Shown here one piece after another: positions 11,849 to 22,700 of a stretch of DNA of 64,000 bases (position 1 is its first letter; each line of letters starts with the position of its first letter). Made by a program: the position numbers and the translations under genes. This DNA is from Elymus sibiricus. Taxonomy: Eukaryota > Streptophyta > Magnoliopsida > Poales > Poaceae. Location: positions 243,194,166-243,258,165 of the forward strand of contig CM077666.1 of the NCBI GenBank assembly GCA_039707655.1, in the 5' to 3' direction. The notes beneath the pieces were generated by a model that saw only the letters and a program-made list of their open reading frames with translations, did no database searches and was not told the DNA's origin.

Positions 11849-12444
11849 GAGGAAGAGAATTTTGGAAACCCCTACGCCCAATACGGCTTCTAGGGATGAG
11901 GAAACATCAAAGTCTGGCCTTCGAGTTGCTTGCGCTTGTGCTTGTCCTTTCTCTTGTTTCAAGTTTGTAGTTTGCTTTTGTTAGGTTGAACCAGTTTGCT
12001 TATGTCATGTGTGTCAGGTTGAACAAGTTTGCTTATGTCATGTACGTATTTTGCTTATGTGGTTGAATAAGTTTGCTAGCTTGCTATTTTGTTTCTCCAT
12101 CATGTCAAGTTGAAGTAGTCTGTGAATGGAACATTGTGGCTGCTCTTCAGCACTAGTTATGGAGCAACTACTCACACAAGGATCTTTCATGTGTAGTTTG
12201 GATTCAACATAGTTTGGAAAACAAACATTCAAAACAATCACTACAAATTGTGCTACTTAACCACGCTTGTAAAAACAAAACCCTCAGGATAGCACTCTTG
12301 AAAGTTCAAACAAAAACCTTACTACTTCATGTACTGTTGTATCATAAAAGCATTTCGACTAATAACACATGTACAAGACATATGTTAGATTCCTATGATC
12401 TATGTTTATATGAACAAAGAACAACAATACTAGTAGAATTTTAC
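11849..12444. other. Exonuclease 3' UTR-like region and spacer, no gene
   Basis: TTTGCTTATGT and CAAGTTTG words repeat three or four times between 11960 and 12080, resembling a plant 3' UTR. The rest is AT-rich and without sustained frames. I see no gene. Confidence 0.55.
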
Positions 12445-12867
12445 GCTCAGTACAGCTTAGTTGTGTACGTATGTACTATCACACTAAATAATGTCAGAAC
12501 AACACTAAAAAAATCACAACAAAAAAGGTGCCATAACACTAAAAGAACAAGTTCCAACCGAGGAGATCAATCAGTACTAATAAAAACATGCTTCTAGCAG
12601 GCAAGAAAATTAATAAGTACTAAAACAAAAAGGCTAAGAAACATCAGTTCGCATTTCTTAAGCCCTGACAGATTAAGCACACCAGTACTAGCAGCCTTGA
12701 ATGCTCAGTACAGCTTAGATGGTACCATCACACTAAAAACAATCACAAGAAAAAGGTGCCATCACACTGAAAAAGGTGTCAGTCCGAGCCGAGGAGAACA
12801 ATCAGTACTACTAAAATCATGCTTCTAGCAGGCAAGAAAATTCATAAGCACTACAACAAAAAGGCTG
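12445..12867. repeat. Duplicated ~180-base segment
   Basis: Unit 1 (12445-12636) and unit 2 (12713-12867) share GCTCAGTACAGCTTAG, AAAAAGGTGCCATMACAC, CGAGGAGAWCAATCAGTACTA and CATGCTTCTAGCAGGCAAG in the same order and orientation, separated by about 75 bases. Confidence 0.8.
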
Positions 12868-12874
12868 ATTCAAC

Positions 12875-13061
12875 AAAAAATTGACCGCCCAAGGGACAGG
12901 CCGGCCCTACGTGGTAGGGTACGTGGTCTCAAGCCCACAGCGAACCGAGGGCGAATCCGTCGCAAACCAAACTGCGTGGGACCAGCCGACTAGGGCCCAC
13001 CGGTCATGACAGAGAGAGCGAGCACCGTGTGTAAGCGCTCAAGTAAGTATACAGAGGAGTT
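12875..13061 (-). ncRNA. Candidate Pol III small RNA downstream of an snRNA-type promoter (unidentified)
   Basis: Start and end are inferred: transcription about 30 bases past the 5' end of the TATA box (13091) and a six-T run (minus strand, 12880-12875) as a Pol III terminator. That gives about 187 nt. The RNA would contain a perfect CCCTAC/GTAGGG hairpin near its 3' end (12907-12921). I do not recognise U3, U6, U6atac, 7SL or MRP. A stretch ATACTTACTTG resembles the U1 5' end but nothing after it does. Confidence 0.3.
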
Positions 13062-13083
13062 CGAAGGCTGAGCCTCGACAGCG

Positions 13084-13186
13084 CTTATAAACCGGTCGTG
13101 AACCCTCTCGGTTAGCGAGGTGGGACTAAACTCATAGCGCACCCGCAGGAAGCAGTGCACAGCCGTGCGGACGAGCTATTTGGGCC
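13084..13186 (-). promoter_or_regulatory. Plant snRNA-type promoter: MSP, USE and TATA box
   Basis: On the minus strand, in order: GGCCCA (13186-13181, the monocot-specific RGCCCR type), GTCCCACCTCG within 13127-13115 (10 of 11 to the plant upstream sequence element RTCCCACATCG) and TTTATAAG (13091-13084). The USE-TATA gap is 23 bases, the spacing of Pol III-type plant snRNA genes (U3/U6); Pol II types have about ten more. Presence and spacing are seen; the function is inferred. Confidence 0.65.
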
Positions 13187-14187
13187 GGAAGAGGGCCCAA
13201 TTATGTCTGCGTGTTGGAAGCCTGCATCATCTACAAATTCTACTAACCCCTAAGGCCCATTGAAGGGACCAGAGCAGGGAAAAAATAATTTAAACTACAA
13301 CAAAAATGTTCAAAAACTAATTATACAAAAGTTAAAATACATATTCGCTGCCAATAAATTTATTTTAATATAAAATAAAATAAATTTAGCTCTGCAGCAC
13401 GACCAAAAGAATAAAAAATTCTACAAAAGAATGATACTTTAAAAGTTAATAAGCTATTTGTTAAATGTAGGTAATTTAAAACTAGGGATATTTTTTTTTT
13501 GAAGTTCAACTACTTGAATGCAAGAAGTTCCAACAAATATTGGTTGTTCATTCTGCTCAATTTTTTTTTAAATAAAAACTGACTAAAGCTCAATTAACAA
13601 CTATGCCCTAAATAATTTAAATCAGCACAAAAGAACTGCCATTCGTTAAAGCACTTCAGTTCGAACATCTAATAGACAACAGTAATATAAAACCAACAAG
13701 CTTCAGTCCGCTGACGCTGCATCCATAGTACTGACACATCAATTTTTCAAGCCTTCTGATGTAGGAAAAACAATTCAGTTCTCACAGTACCATCAGTACA
13801 AAAAGAAGATACAAAAACTATACAAGTCCAACTTCAGTTGAGACAGATGAACATAAAATCAGTCTCACTTTTGAGCAACAACTGCCAATGCAGTGAAAAA
13901 AGTGTTCAGTTCAACGGGGGTAAAAGCCTTCAGTTCGATCATCTAAAAGACAACAATACTACAATCCCCGAGTAATACATAAAAGAGAAAGAGATGTTCA
14001 AACACATTGTCATCACACAAAAAAATTTATAAAAATGATGTGCCACACTGAGAAACATCACAAAGTATCCTAGTTATTACATAGTTGACAAGACATCCAA
14101 ATCGTACATAAAAACATAACCCTACAATGTTTTCAAAGAGATAAATCACACAAGTACCCAATCACGACACAATGATCATCAATTCTT
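13187..14187. other. AT-rich spacer, no gene
   Basis: Poly-A/T-rich DNA with CTTCAGTTCGA-type words (13665, 13925) and a diverged copy of the 9436-9769 repeat at 13290-13560. No sustained frame on either strand. Confidence 0.6.
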
Positions 14188-17100
14188 TTATGCACCAGGA
14201 GCCAGAGCTTGAATCTCCTCAGGAAGCTCCGTCACAAAAATCTGGTTCCTCGGGTTGAACACAACTGTATACAGATCCTGAGCACTCCAATCTACAATAC
14301 GGGGCTGCAAACAAATGAACAAAAAATTAAAATGATAACAGAGAAAAAAGGAAAAGACAAACAGCCAAAGACATAAAGGGAAAGCTGAACTAGAACTCAC
14401 ATCATTATTTCAAATATTCTCGATGATCCTTTCACCATCATATGTTGCCGCAAACTTGAGAGCATAGTGGCCACACTCATTCGGCCCTTGTAAGGGAACA
14501 GTGACGAACCTTGGTCTCATTGCAAGAACACTCCAATTGGGCTGCTTGCTTGCATTATACTGACCCTCGCCATACACAACCTTCATGACTTGCACCAATG
14601 TGCTGATCTATAAATTAAAAACCACCAATAAAGAACAAAACTACACATTTCAGGTCACACAATAAGCAGAAACAAAAAAACAGAAACATTAATCTAGTAG
14701 AGATAAAGCTTTAGCTAGCGGAAATCAACAACACTCACAATGTTCTCACAGTCTTTGTGGTAGGTGTTCTTTGAAGGACGATGATTCTTCCCGTACGGTA
14801 ATGGGTCAAGGATGTCAATGCTATTTCGGTACCGATTCATGGTGTACAAGGAATAGTGCGCCAAAGTCTTCCCCTTTGATAAAACCATAGGTTTGAATAA
14901 AGGCATCATGACCTAAAACCATGACAAAAAAGATAGTAAATATTAAAAATAAAAACCTGCATCACAGCAAACAATAAAACCTAAATCAGCTAGTAGAGCT
15001 CACAAGACTGGCAGTGAGTAAGTCTTCCCCATCTCGAACATAGCTCCTGAACTCTCTCGCTACCCGTTCCACATTAAACTCATTTGTTTCATCACCGAAA
15101 AACGTATAATCAAGTACAACCTGCAAAAAGGCAAAAACAAATACACACGGAAAATATATCAGTAAGGAAAGTAATGAAAAAACTCAAAAACAATAGGCAG
15201 ATTAATTAAAGAGAAGAAATAGTCTAATTTGTTACCGTGATGAAATATGGACTCAACAAGATCCTATCTCCAGATGTCAAATCAACATTTCTTTCGGGAT
15301 CTTGCTTCCATTCCTCGATGAGGAAGTCCATTACATTCCCCTCCATCAACTGTCCAGGTGCAAAAACTTCCCAGACATGATTGCCGGTGAAGGCAGTTAC
15401 GCTATTATCGGGCTGAGGTATCAGTGCGAATTTAGTACTGCTGCACACACAAAACAAAAGCAGGAAAGGAAGATAAGACATTCATAGCAGTTCAAGTTAT
15501 ATATATTGAGCAGTTAAAGTTCTATATATCTAGAAGTGAGAAAAACAGAAAAGAAAAAAGAAGAAACATAATGAGAAATACTCACTCGGCGTACTTCTCA
15601 CGTCCTTCATCACTAAGGATGAGATCATACAACCTGCGAGCCTTGTCCAGGTGAGGGAATTTATAAGGATGTAGCTCCTGCACGGGGGAGCAAAACTTGA
15701 TCGGAGCTCTGGGTGCACGCTTCGTGCTTGTAACATTGCTAGACTGCAACGCATGATCCTTCCTAGCAACACCAGCTCTACGCCGCACTATTCTAGAAAG
15801 TGGGGGAACGCCCTTGGCAGCAGCACTCCTGGTGACCCTTCCCATGCCAGCAATCTTGTCAAACGCATCATCATCACTGTCTATCAACTAGACTATGGGA
15901 TTCTTGGGTGTAAAGGGGCTCTCTGAATCAGCAGCTGTAGAACCTTTGACAGCTCCCAACCGACCCTTCATAACACCAAATCTTGTCTTCTCTGGAGAAC
16001 ACCCCTGGCTCAAATCAATAGCCACACGCTCCAGCTCCAAGAACTGGCTACCAAAGATTCTGTAGTCATGCTCCCCAAGATCCAACAACTCACCTACAAC
16101 AAAAAGGAGGAGCACAAAAATGGTAAGTTCAACTACAGAATCAATAAGAATACTAGTCAAGATGTCAAGAAGGAAACAAAGAAAAAAGTCATGCATACGT
16201 ACAAGGGTCAATACCAAAGAAACCCCGAAAGTCGACCTCAAACACATCGCTAGTCGCACAAGTATACAGAAGAGTCTTTCTAATGTCAGGAATGTCTTCA
16301 AATGTGTAATCCAACATTTCAACCACACCATCCTCCCGGCAATGGTAAGACTTGCAGTTTTGTAGCATAAAAAATCCACAATCATGCCTGTTAACCAGAA
16401 AAAACAAAGGGTACATTAAAAATAAAAGTACATGAATACGACAAAAATTATGAAAGTACTAATTACAGGAACAAAAAACAAGTAATAAATTTCATGAAAA
16501 GGGACACTCACGTGTTTTGCTGCTGTGGCACACGAATAAACTCACTTGAAAAATCATCAACACGCACCGGGGAGAACGGTTTGGCCCTATCTACGCTGGA
16601 TTCCCTCCAGAGCCTCTTTATATTATCTCCTGAAAAATCTAACAGCGGCATCCCAAGTTTCATCACGGAGTAAATCCAGACACTCGAAACGACAGCACTT
16701 CAAATCGAGATTAACCAAGCACCAATGGCCAACATCTTCACCAGCCTTCACGCCAGACACAAATGGCGGCGGATCAAAAGTAGGGAAAAGAACCTAACAA
16801 AAACAAGTGCAGAAGAAAATGAATTCAAGAATTCTAAAAGAAACTCATACTCAACCTTCAAAACAAATAATCAAGCGTGAATAGGAAATTCATCAGTCCT
16901 TACATATCACGAAATCATAAGTTCTAAATGAATAAGCACCTCAGTACAAATAATAAAGCAGGCTACTTAAGTTTATTTATACTGTCAAATTTGCAAGGAA
17001 CATTTCAGTTCGTGTTCGTTACTACAATAAGTTCAGCTTTAAATAAGAACACACATTCTTTCATCGGTATAGGAAAAAAAGGAACAAAAGGATGAGTCAC

Positions 17101-17654
17101 ATACAAAGTCATAATCATCAGCCCCTAATCTTGTGAACCACTGCCTCACATTGCCATCGATATTTCCATTAAGTATCTTTGTCTGTTGTATGAAACACCA
17201 AATACAATTAGAAAATTGTCAAATAACTTATCAAACCTGATGCAGAACAGTAAAGACAAACAAACAAAAAATAAACAAGCAATACTCACCGTCACCCATC
17301 TAGGAACAATCAGCTTGTCACTGCCTTGGTACTTTTCGCGCAGAGAATATAAAACAACATCAACAGAATCCGAGTTGAGCATGCCATCGAGGATGAACGC
17401 GGAAGCCACCTTACCAATGCTAGCATCACATTCATTATTTTGAAACATTGGCTTATCACTGAGGAAAACAAAAGGATGCGAGGAATCAAAACTAGTGCGG
17501 TGACAACAATAATCAAAGGAGAGAAAGGAAAAAAGACGAAAATGATACAGGCACAGTAAGGACACAAAATCCACCACTAACCGTTTCCCACGGTTCGTGC
17601 GCAACCTCGTAACAGCGAAGAAAAACGAATCAGCCTTAGCAGCATTAGCACCAT
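14188..17654 (-). pseudogene. Two-domain Ulp1/SENP-like (C48) cysteine protease gene, broken
   Basis: Exons on the minus strand with GT-AG junctions: 17654-17582, 17458-17290, 17182-17105, 16793-16512, 16387-16203, 16093-15586, 15440-15236, 15120-15004, 14912-14739, 14607-14401 and 14304-14188; further 5' exons are not found. The first C48 domain has His in GHWCLVNLDL, Asp in FECLDLL, and Gln/Cys in VPQQQNTHDCGFFMLQ. A linker contains a basic stretch (SRIVRRRAGVARK). The second domain has His in AHYSLYTMN, Asp in DILDPL and Gln/Cys in VPLQGPNECGHYALKF. Proteins of this family cleave SUMO or related ubiquitin-like tags. Stops at 16623-16625, 16587-16589, 15888-15890 and just after ENI near 14415, plus a one-base shift in exon 16793-16512, make it non-functional as read. 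Confidence 0.82.
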
Positions 17655-17769
17655 CTACTTACACAAAGAAAGGAACAAAGAATAAGTTCAAACACTACAT
17701 GGGAACACGGCCACCACACCATAAATGAGAAGTACAATAAAAATCGGAACCAAACCCTAACACAAATTC

Positions 17770-17850
17770 TTGCCTGCACTTTCAGGGTTTGACGAAGGCA
17801 AGTCCTGTGACGAAAGCAAGTTGCCTGCACTTTTAGGGTTTGACGACAGT
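17770..17850. repeat. 51-base tandem duplication at the right edge of the block
   Basis: TTGCCTGCACTTTYAGGGTTTGACGA occurs at 17770 and again at 17821, directly before the sequence changes to copia-derived DNA at about 17851. Confidence 0.75.
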
Positions 17851-18281
17851 GTGGGGTCGAGGCGATAGGTCTAGAGGGGGGGGGTGAATAGACTCTTAAC
17901 CAACCAAAGTTGTAGTTTTTCGTTCCCTTGAGAATTAGGCATATTTTGGCACAAGTTACGATATCACCAAGACTTCCTACACATGCATATCTAGAGATTG
18001 AGCAGCGAAAATAGTAAAGCATGCAAGTGTACGGAAAGTAAAGGGGTATAGTATGGAAGATCAAATGCAATGAAGACACGGTGGTTTTTGGCGTGGTTCT
18101 GATAGGTGGTGCTGTTGTACGTCCATGTTGATGGAGACTTCAACCCACGGAGGGTAACAGCTGTGCGAGTCCACGAAGGGCTCCACCCACGAAGGGTAAC
18201 GGCTGCGCGAGTCTTGAACTCCGTTCCGTTGTCACTCCGAACCTTCTTGATCTTCACTTCAAATTGATTTTGGGCCTTCCA
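17851..18281 (-). mobile_element. Copia-derived scrap with integrase fragment
   Basis: A nine-G run and the phrase GGGTGAATAGACTC (17871-17893) resemble edges of Triticeae copia elements. On the minus strand 18275-18211 encodes FEVKIKKVRSDNGTEFKT, a copia integrase core piece holding the second catalytic Asp. It is cut at both ends: at 18282 the gypsy LTR begins in mid-sequence. Between the two parts lies a short duplicated sequence. Confidence 0.65.
18141..18213. repeat. Two-copy ~42-base tandem repeat inside the copia scrap
   Basis: CACCCACGAAGGGTAACGGCTG and CAACCCACGGAGGGTAACAG are the starts of the two units, each ending GCGAGTC. The repeat abuts the integrase fragment. Confidence 0.65.
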
Positions 18282-19689
18282 GTGACGTCATCGGTCAAAC
18301 CCAGCTGGCCAGGGTCAAACCTGACCAGTGGGTCCCACCTATCATAGACTGACTTAATTAAACAGAAGTTAATTTAACTAACTAACCTAATTAGCTAGTG
18401 GGACCCATCTGTCAGTGTCTAATTTAATTAACAGATTTAATTAATAGATTAATTATTTATAAAAACATTTAATTAAATGTGGGGGCCACATGTCAGTGAC
18501 TGGGCTGCCCAGTCAGCCGAGTTGACCAAGTCAACTCGGTCAACTAGGCCCGTGGGGCCCAGCGGTCAGTGGCACAGGGCAGGCCAGGTGGCAGCCACGT
18601 CGGCGCCGTCGCCGGAGTTGCTCCGACGACCAAAAACGCGGCGGCTGGTCATGTTTGAATGGGGACTGCAGCGCACGTCGATCTGTGGCACTGGTTCGAG
18701 CGGAGGAGGGCTACATCGACGGCGGCGTCGACCGCAGCGGATGCCGGAGTTCTGGCGTCATCGCGAACGGCGGCAGAGGCTACGGCAAGTCCAAAGGAGG
18801 GGTTCTACGGGGTCCTAGAGGTGCCTAGAGCACGACTACGAGCTCGGACGGCCACGACATCGACTACATCGACGGCGGTGGGTTACGCGGCGGAGGCGTT
18901 CTCCGGTGATGGCGCTAGCGACGGCCACAGGGACGGATTCACGCGGGAGAGTGAGGGGAAAAAGGTGGGGGCTCACCGGGAGCTTGTAGTTGAGCAAAGG
19001 GGGCGCGGGGAGGACTCGGGGTGGCCGGAATGACGGCGGCGATGTGCGCTGGTCGACGGCGAAGACAAGGACGAGGAGCTCGGTATAGAGGCAATGGGCT
19101 CGAGGCAGGGGTCGGAGGGGACGAAGCGAAGCACGGCGCAGCTTCTGGACTACGCCCTTATCCACCAGGCGGGCGCGGGGTGCGCGGTGTCGAGCAGGCG
19201 AGTGGGGGGGCGGGGTGCGGTGAGCGCGCGCGGGCGCGCAGCGTCGACAGCGCGACAAAGGTGGGAGAAGGCACTGCGCAGTAGCTTTAGGCCACCAATT
19301 CACTTTTGCAAAATATGAGTCTTGTCCGATTAAATACTATGCAATATTTCTCACTGCCAGAAAAAGGTTTGGAGACAAAATGATTTCATTTGAATTTTTA
19401 TTAAATGAAATGGATTTAAATGCTACTGTTTTTGGTTGTTAGAATCATCTAGGTAATTTTGGTGATGTTGTTTTCCTGAACATTATTTATAATGGAATAT
19501 TTCCAAAATTATGAACTATTTAGTTTCCAAATTTGAACAACTTTTATTTTTACTTCAAATATGAATTTTCAATTTGATTTGGAATTTGAAATGAGATATG
19601 ACTCAAATGATGATCAAGGACTGTTAATCATGGTGACTTGGCATTATCAAAAGGGTGATCACTATAGCTTAATACATGGGGATGTTACA
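18282..19689 (-). repeat. 3' LTR of element 1, truncated and internally deleted
   Basis: It aligns by eye with 27879-29559, beginning at GTGACGTCATCGGTCAAACCC. Relative to the 5' LTR it lacks three segments: between two CGACCA copies near 18630, the part between GCTTCTGGAC and GCCCTTATCC near 19150, and the region between CACTGCGC and GGCCACCAATTC near 19280. It ends GATGTTACA, the complement of the TGTAACATC LTR start. Confidence 0.9.
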
Positions 19690-19702
19690 ATTCTCCTCCT
19701 CT
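19690..19702 (-). promoter_or_regulatory. Polypurine tract of element 1
   Basis: On the minus strand AGAGGAGGAGAAT directly precedes the TGTAACATC start of the 3' LTR. This is the usual primer site for plus-strand DNA synthesis. Element 2 has the same tract at 42990-42978. Confidence 0.85.
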
Positions 19703-19725
19703 AAAAGAAATTCTCATCCCGAGAA

Positions 19726-22700
19726 TTAAGAGGTAGACTGAAAGAGAGCGGGGTATTCTTCACGAAGACGATCTTCGCGGTCCCAAGTGGCTTCTTCTTC
19801 AGAATGATTTGACCACTAAACTTTAAGGAACTTGATTGACTTCTGACGGGTTCGACATTCAGCTTGACCAAGAATGCGGATCGGATACTCTTGATAAGAA
19901 AGATACTCTTGTAGCTCAAGCATTTCATGATCCACTGCTCGGATAGGATCCTTGAAGCAGCGACAGAGTTGCGACACATGGAAGACATCGTGAACTTGAG
20001 AAAGGTTCGGCAGCAATTCCAATTGATATGCCACTTCTCCACGTCTGGCAAGGATACGGAACGGGCCAATGTAGCGAGGAGCTAACTTGCCCTTGATTCC
20101 AAATCGATGAGTGCCCTTCATCGGAGTGACGCGAAGGTAAGCTTGTTCGCCAGGTTGATAGACCATTACCTGGTGTTTTCGGTCATAATTGCTCTTCTGA
20201 CGAGACTGAGCAGTTTTCAAATGTTCACGGACAATGCAGACTTGTTCTTCAGCTTGTTGGATAATATCCGGACCGAAGAGTGACCGTTCCCCAGTTTCTG
20301 ACCAATTCAGAGGAGTTCGGCACTTACGCCCATAAAGAACATCAAAAGGTGCCATCTTCAGACTAGCTTGATAGCTATTGTTGTAAGAGAATTCGGCATA
20401 CGGAAGAGATTCCTCCCATTTCTTACCGAATGAGATGATACAAGCTCGAAGCATATCTTCAAGCACTTGATTGACTCGTTCAACTTGTCCCTGGGACTGG
20501 GGGTGAAAAGCAGTGCTGAAGGATAGATGAGTTCCCATAGCTTCTTGGAAACTTTTCCAAAATCTTGAGCTAAAGAGGCTGCCACGGTCTGAACTGATCT
20601 CCAACGGAACACCGTGGAGTGACACAATTCTGGAAACATACAAGTCTGCTAACTGGCTAGCAGTGATTGTCTCCTTGACTGGCAGAAAATGAGCAACCTT
20701 TGAGAATCGGTCAATGACGACAAAAATGGCATCATGACCCTTCTGCGATCTGGGAAATCCAGTAATGAAATCCATTTCAACTTTGTCCCATTTCCATTCA
20801 GGAATAGCAAGGGGTTGCAGAGTTCCAGCAGGCATTTGATGTTCTGCTTTGATGCGACGACAAACGTCACACTCAGCAACATAGCGAGCAATGTCTCGCT
20901 TCATACCATGCCACCAGTACCGCTGACGAATGTCTTGGTACATCTTGGTACTACCGGGATGAATAGACAAAGGTGTGTCATGTGCTTCTTTCATGACATC
21001 CGAGCACGAGTCCTGATTGTGCTTTCTGGGGACCACTAGGCGGCCTTTGAAGAACAAGGCACCATCATCATCAACAGTGTAGAACTAAGAATTTCCCTTG
21101 GAGAGGTAGTTCTTAATCTTCTCGACTTCAGAGTCATATTTCTGCCTTGTCTTGATGTTGCGCTCGAGGTCCGGTTCAACAACCAGGGTATTGAGATAAC
21201 CCTGAGGAACAATGTGAAGGTTCAACTTGCGAAGTTCTTCACAGAGAAAGGGTTGTGCTTGCTGAACCATGAGGTTGTTGCAATAAGACTTGCGGCTCAA
21301 AGCATCGGCCATTACATTAGCCTTGCCAGGGGTATAAGAAATATCCATGTCATAGTAAGCTATTGTCTCGAGCCATCTTTGTTGACGGAGGTTCAAATCT
21401 GGTTGGGTATACAGATACTTCAGACTTTGGTGGTCCGTGTATATCTCGCAACGATTACCGAGAAGGTAATGTCGCCACAGCTTCAGAGCATAGATAACTG
21501 CTGGTAACTCGAGATCATGTGTTGGATACTTATGTTCATGATGACGCAACTGACGAGAGCCATAAGCAATCACCTTGCGCTCTTGCATTAGGACACAGCC
21601 TAATCCTTGACGAGACGCATCGCAGTAGATCACAAAGTCCTTTCGGGAATCCGGGGGTGCTAGCACTGGGGCAGAGGTCAATTTGTCTTTATGTGTCTGA
21701 AAACTTTCTTGGCACTTTTCTGTCCACTCATACTTCTTGCCTTTGTGGAGCAAATCAGTCAGTGGCTTAGCAATCTTGGAGAAGTTCTTGACGAAACGGC
21801 GGCAATAGCTGGCGAGACCGAGAAAACTTCTGACTTGCTTAACAGTCTGCGGAGGAGTCCAGTCAAGAATAGCCTGAACTCGTTCTGGGTTAACAGCAAT
21901 GCCATCCTTGGAAATCACATGACCAAGATAGGTCACCTCAGATAACCAGAATTCACATTTGGAAAATTTGGCATACAGCTGATGTTCTCGAAGTTTCTCC
22001 AACACAAGCCGAAGATGTTCAGCGTGTTCTTCTTCATTCTTGGAATATATAAGGATATCATCCAAATAAACCACGATGAATTTGTCGAGGTAGTCCATGA
22101 AGATATAGTTCATCAATCGAGAGAAGGTTGCTGGAGCATTAGTTAATCCGAAGGACATGACGGTGTACTCGTATGATCCATAACGGGTAACGAAGGCGGT
22201 CTTCGGAATGTCCTCTTTACGAACTCGGATCTGATGGTAACCCAACCTTAAGTCGAGTTTAGAGAACACAGAGGATCCAGCAAGTTGATCATAAAGATTG
22301 TTGATCCGGGGAAGTGGATATTTGTTCTGGATTGTTGCTTGGTTAATAGGCCGATAGTCCTGGACCAAACGGTTCGTTCCATCCTTCTTCTTAACAAAGA
22401 GAGAAGGTGCTCCCCAAGCAGAGGAACTTGGACGAATGAAGCCTTTACGAAGCGATTTGTCGATCTCCTCCTTAAGTTCAAGGAGTTCATGCGGTGGCAT
22501 CTTGTAGGGACGCTTAGCAATAGGGGTAGTGCATGGTTTCAAGTTGATAACGAATTCGACGGCTCTAACGGAAGGTATTGCTAGAAGTTCTTCTGGAAAG
22601 ACGTCTGGAAAATCATGAACGACTAGAACATTTTCAATTCCCTCAAGAGGTGAAGCGTTCAAAGCATTCAGAGCATATATCTGAGCTTCGGCATTCCGGA

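Larger units (their letters stand above)
3562..17850. mobile_element. Composite MULE-like element carrying exonuclease and double-Ulp1 genes
   Basis: This block lies between two copia remnants and differs from them in texture: AT-rich spacers, frequent CAGTTC/CATCAGTTC words from about 4.3 to 17.0 kb, internal tandem duplications, and intron-containing genes with good GT-AG junctions. It holds a FAR1/MULE transposase pseudogene (+), a DEDDy exonuclease (+), an snRNA-type promoter (-) and a two-domain Ulp1 pseudogene (-). Ulp1-like genes inside plant Mutator-like elements are established (Kaonashi in Arabidopsis, CUMULE in melon). That all four pieces belong to one element is my inference. I could not find terminal inverted repeats or a target duplication, and the right end may have been cut by the copia fragment. 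Confidence 0.55.

Noticed and set aside
13040..13050. ATACTTACTTG on the minus strand resembles the 5' end of U1 snRNA
   Set aside because: Only the first 10 of 11 bases fit and nothing downstream resembles U1. The promoter spacing is of the Pol III kind, while U1 is made by Pol II.
13052..13066. CCTTCGAACTCC (minus) looks like a tRNA B box
   Set aside because: No cloverleaf can be built around it and no A box is at a suitable distance.
3562..17850. Terminal inverted repeats of a MULE
   Set aside because: Comparison by eye of 3562-3800 with the complement of 17650-17870 gave no convincing inverted match, so no TIR is annotated.
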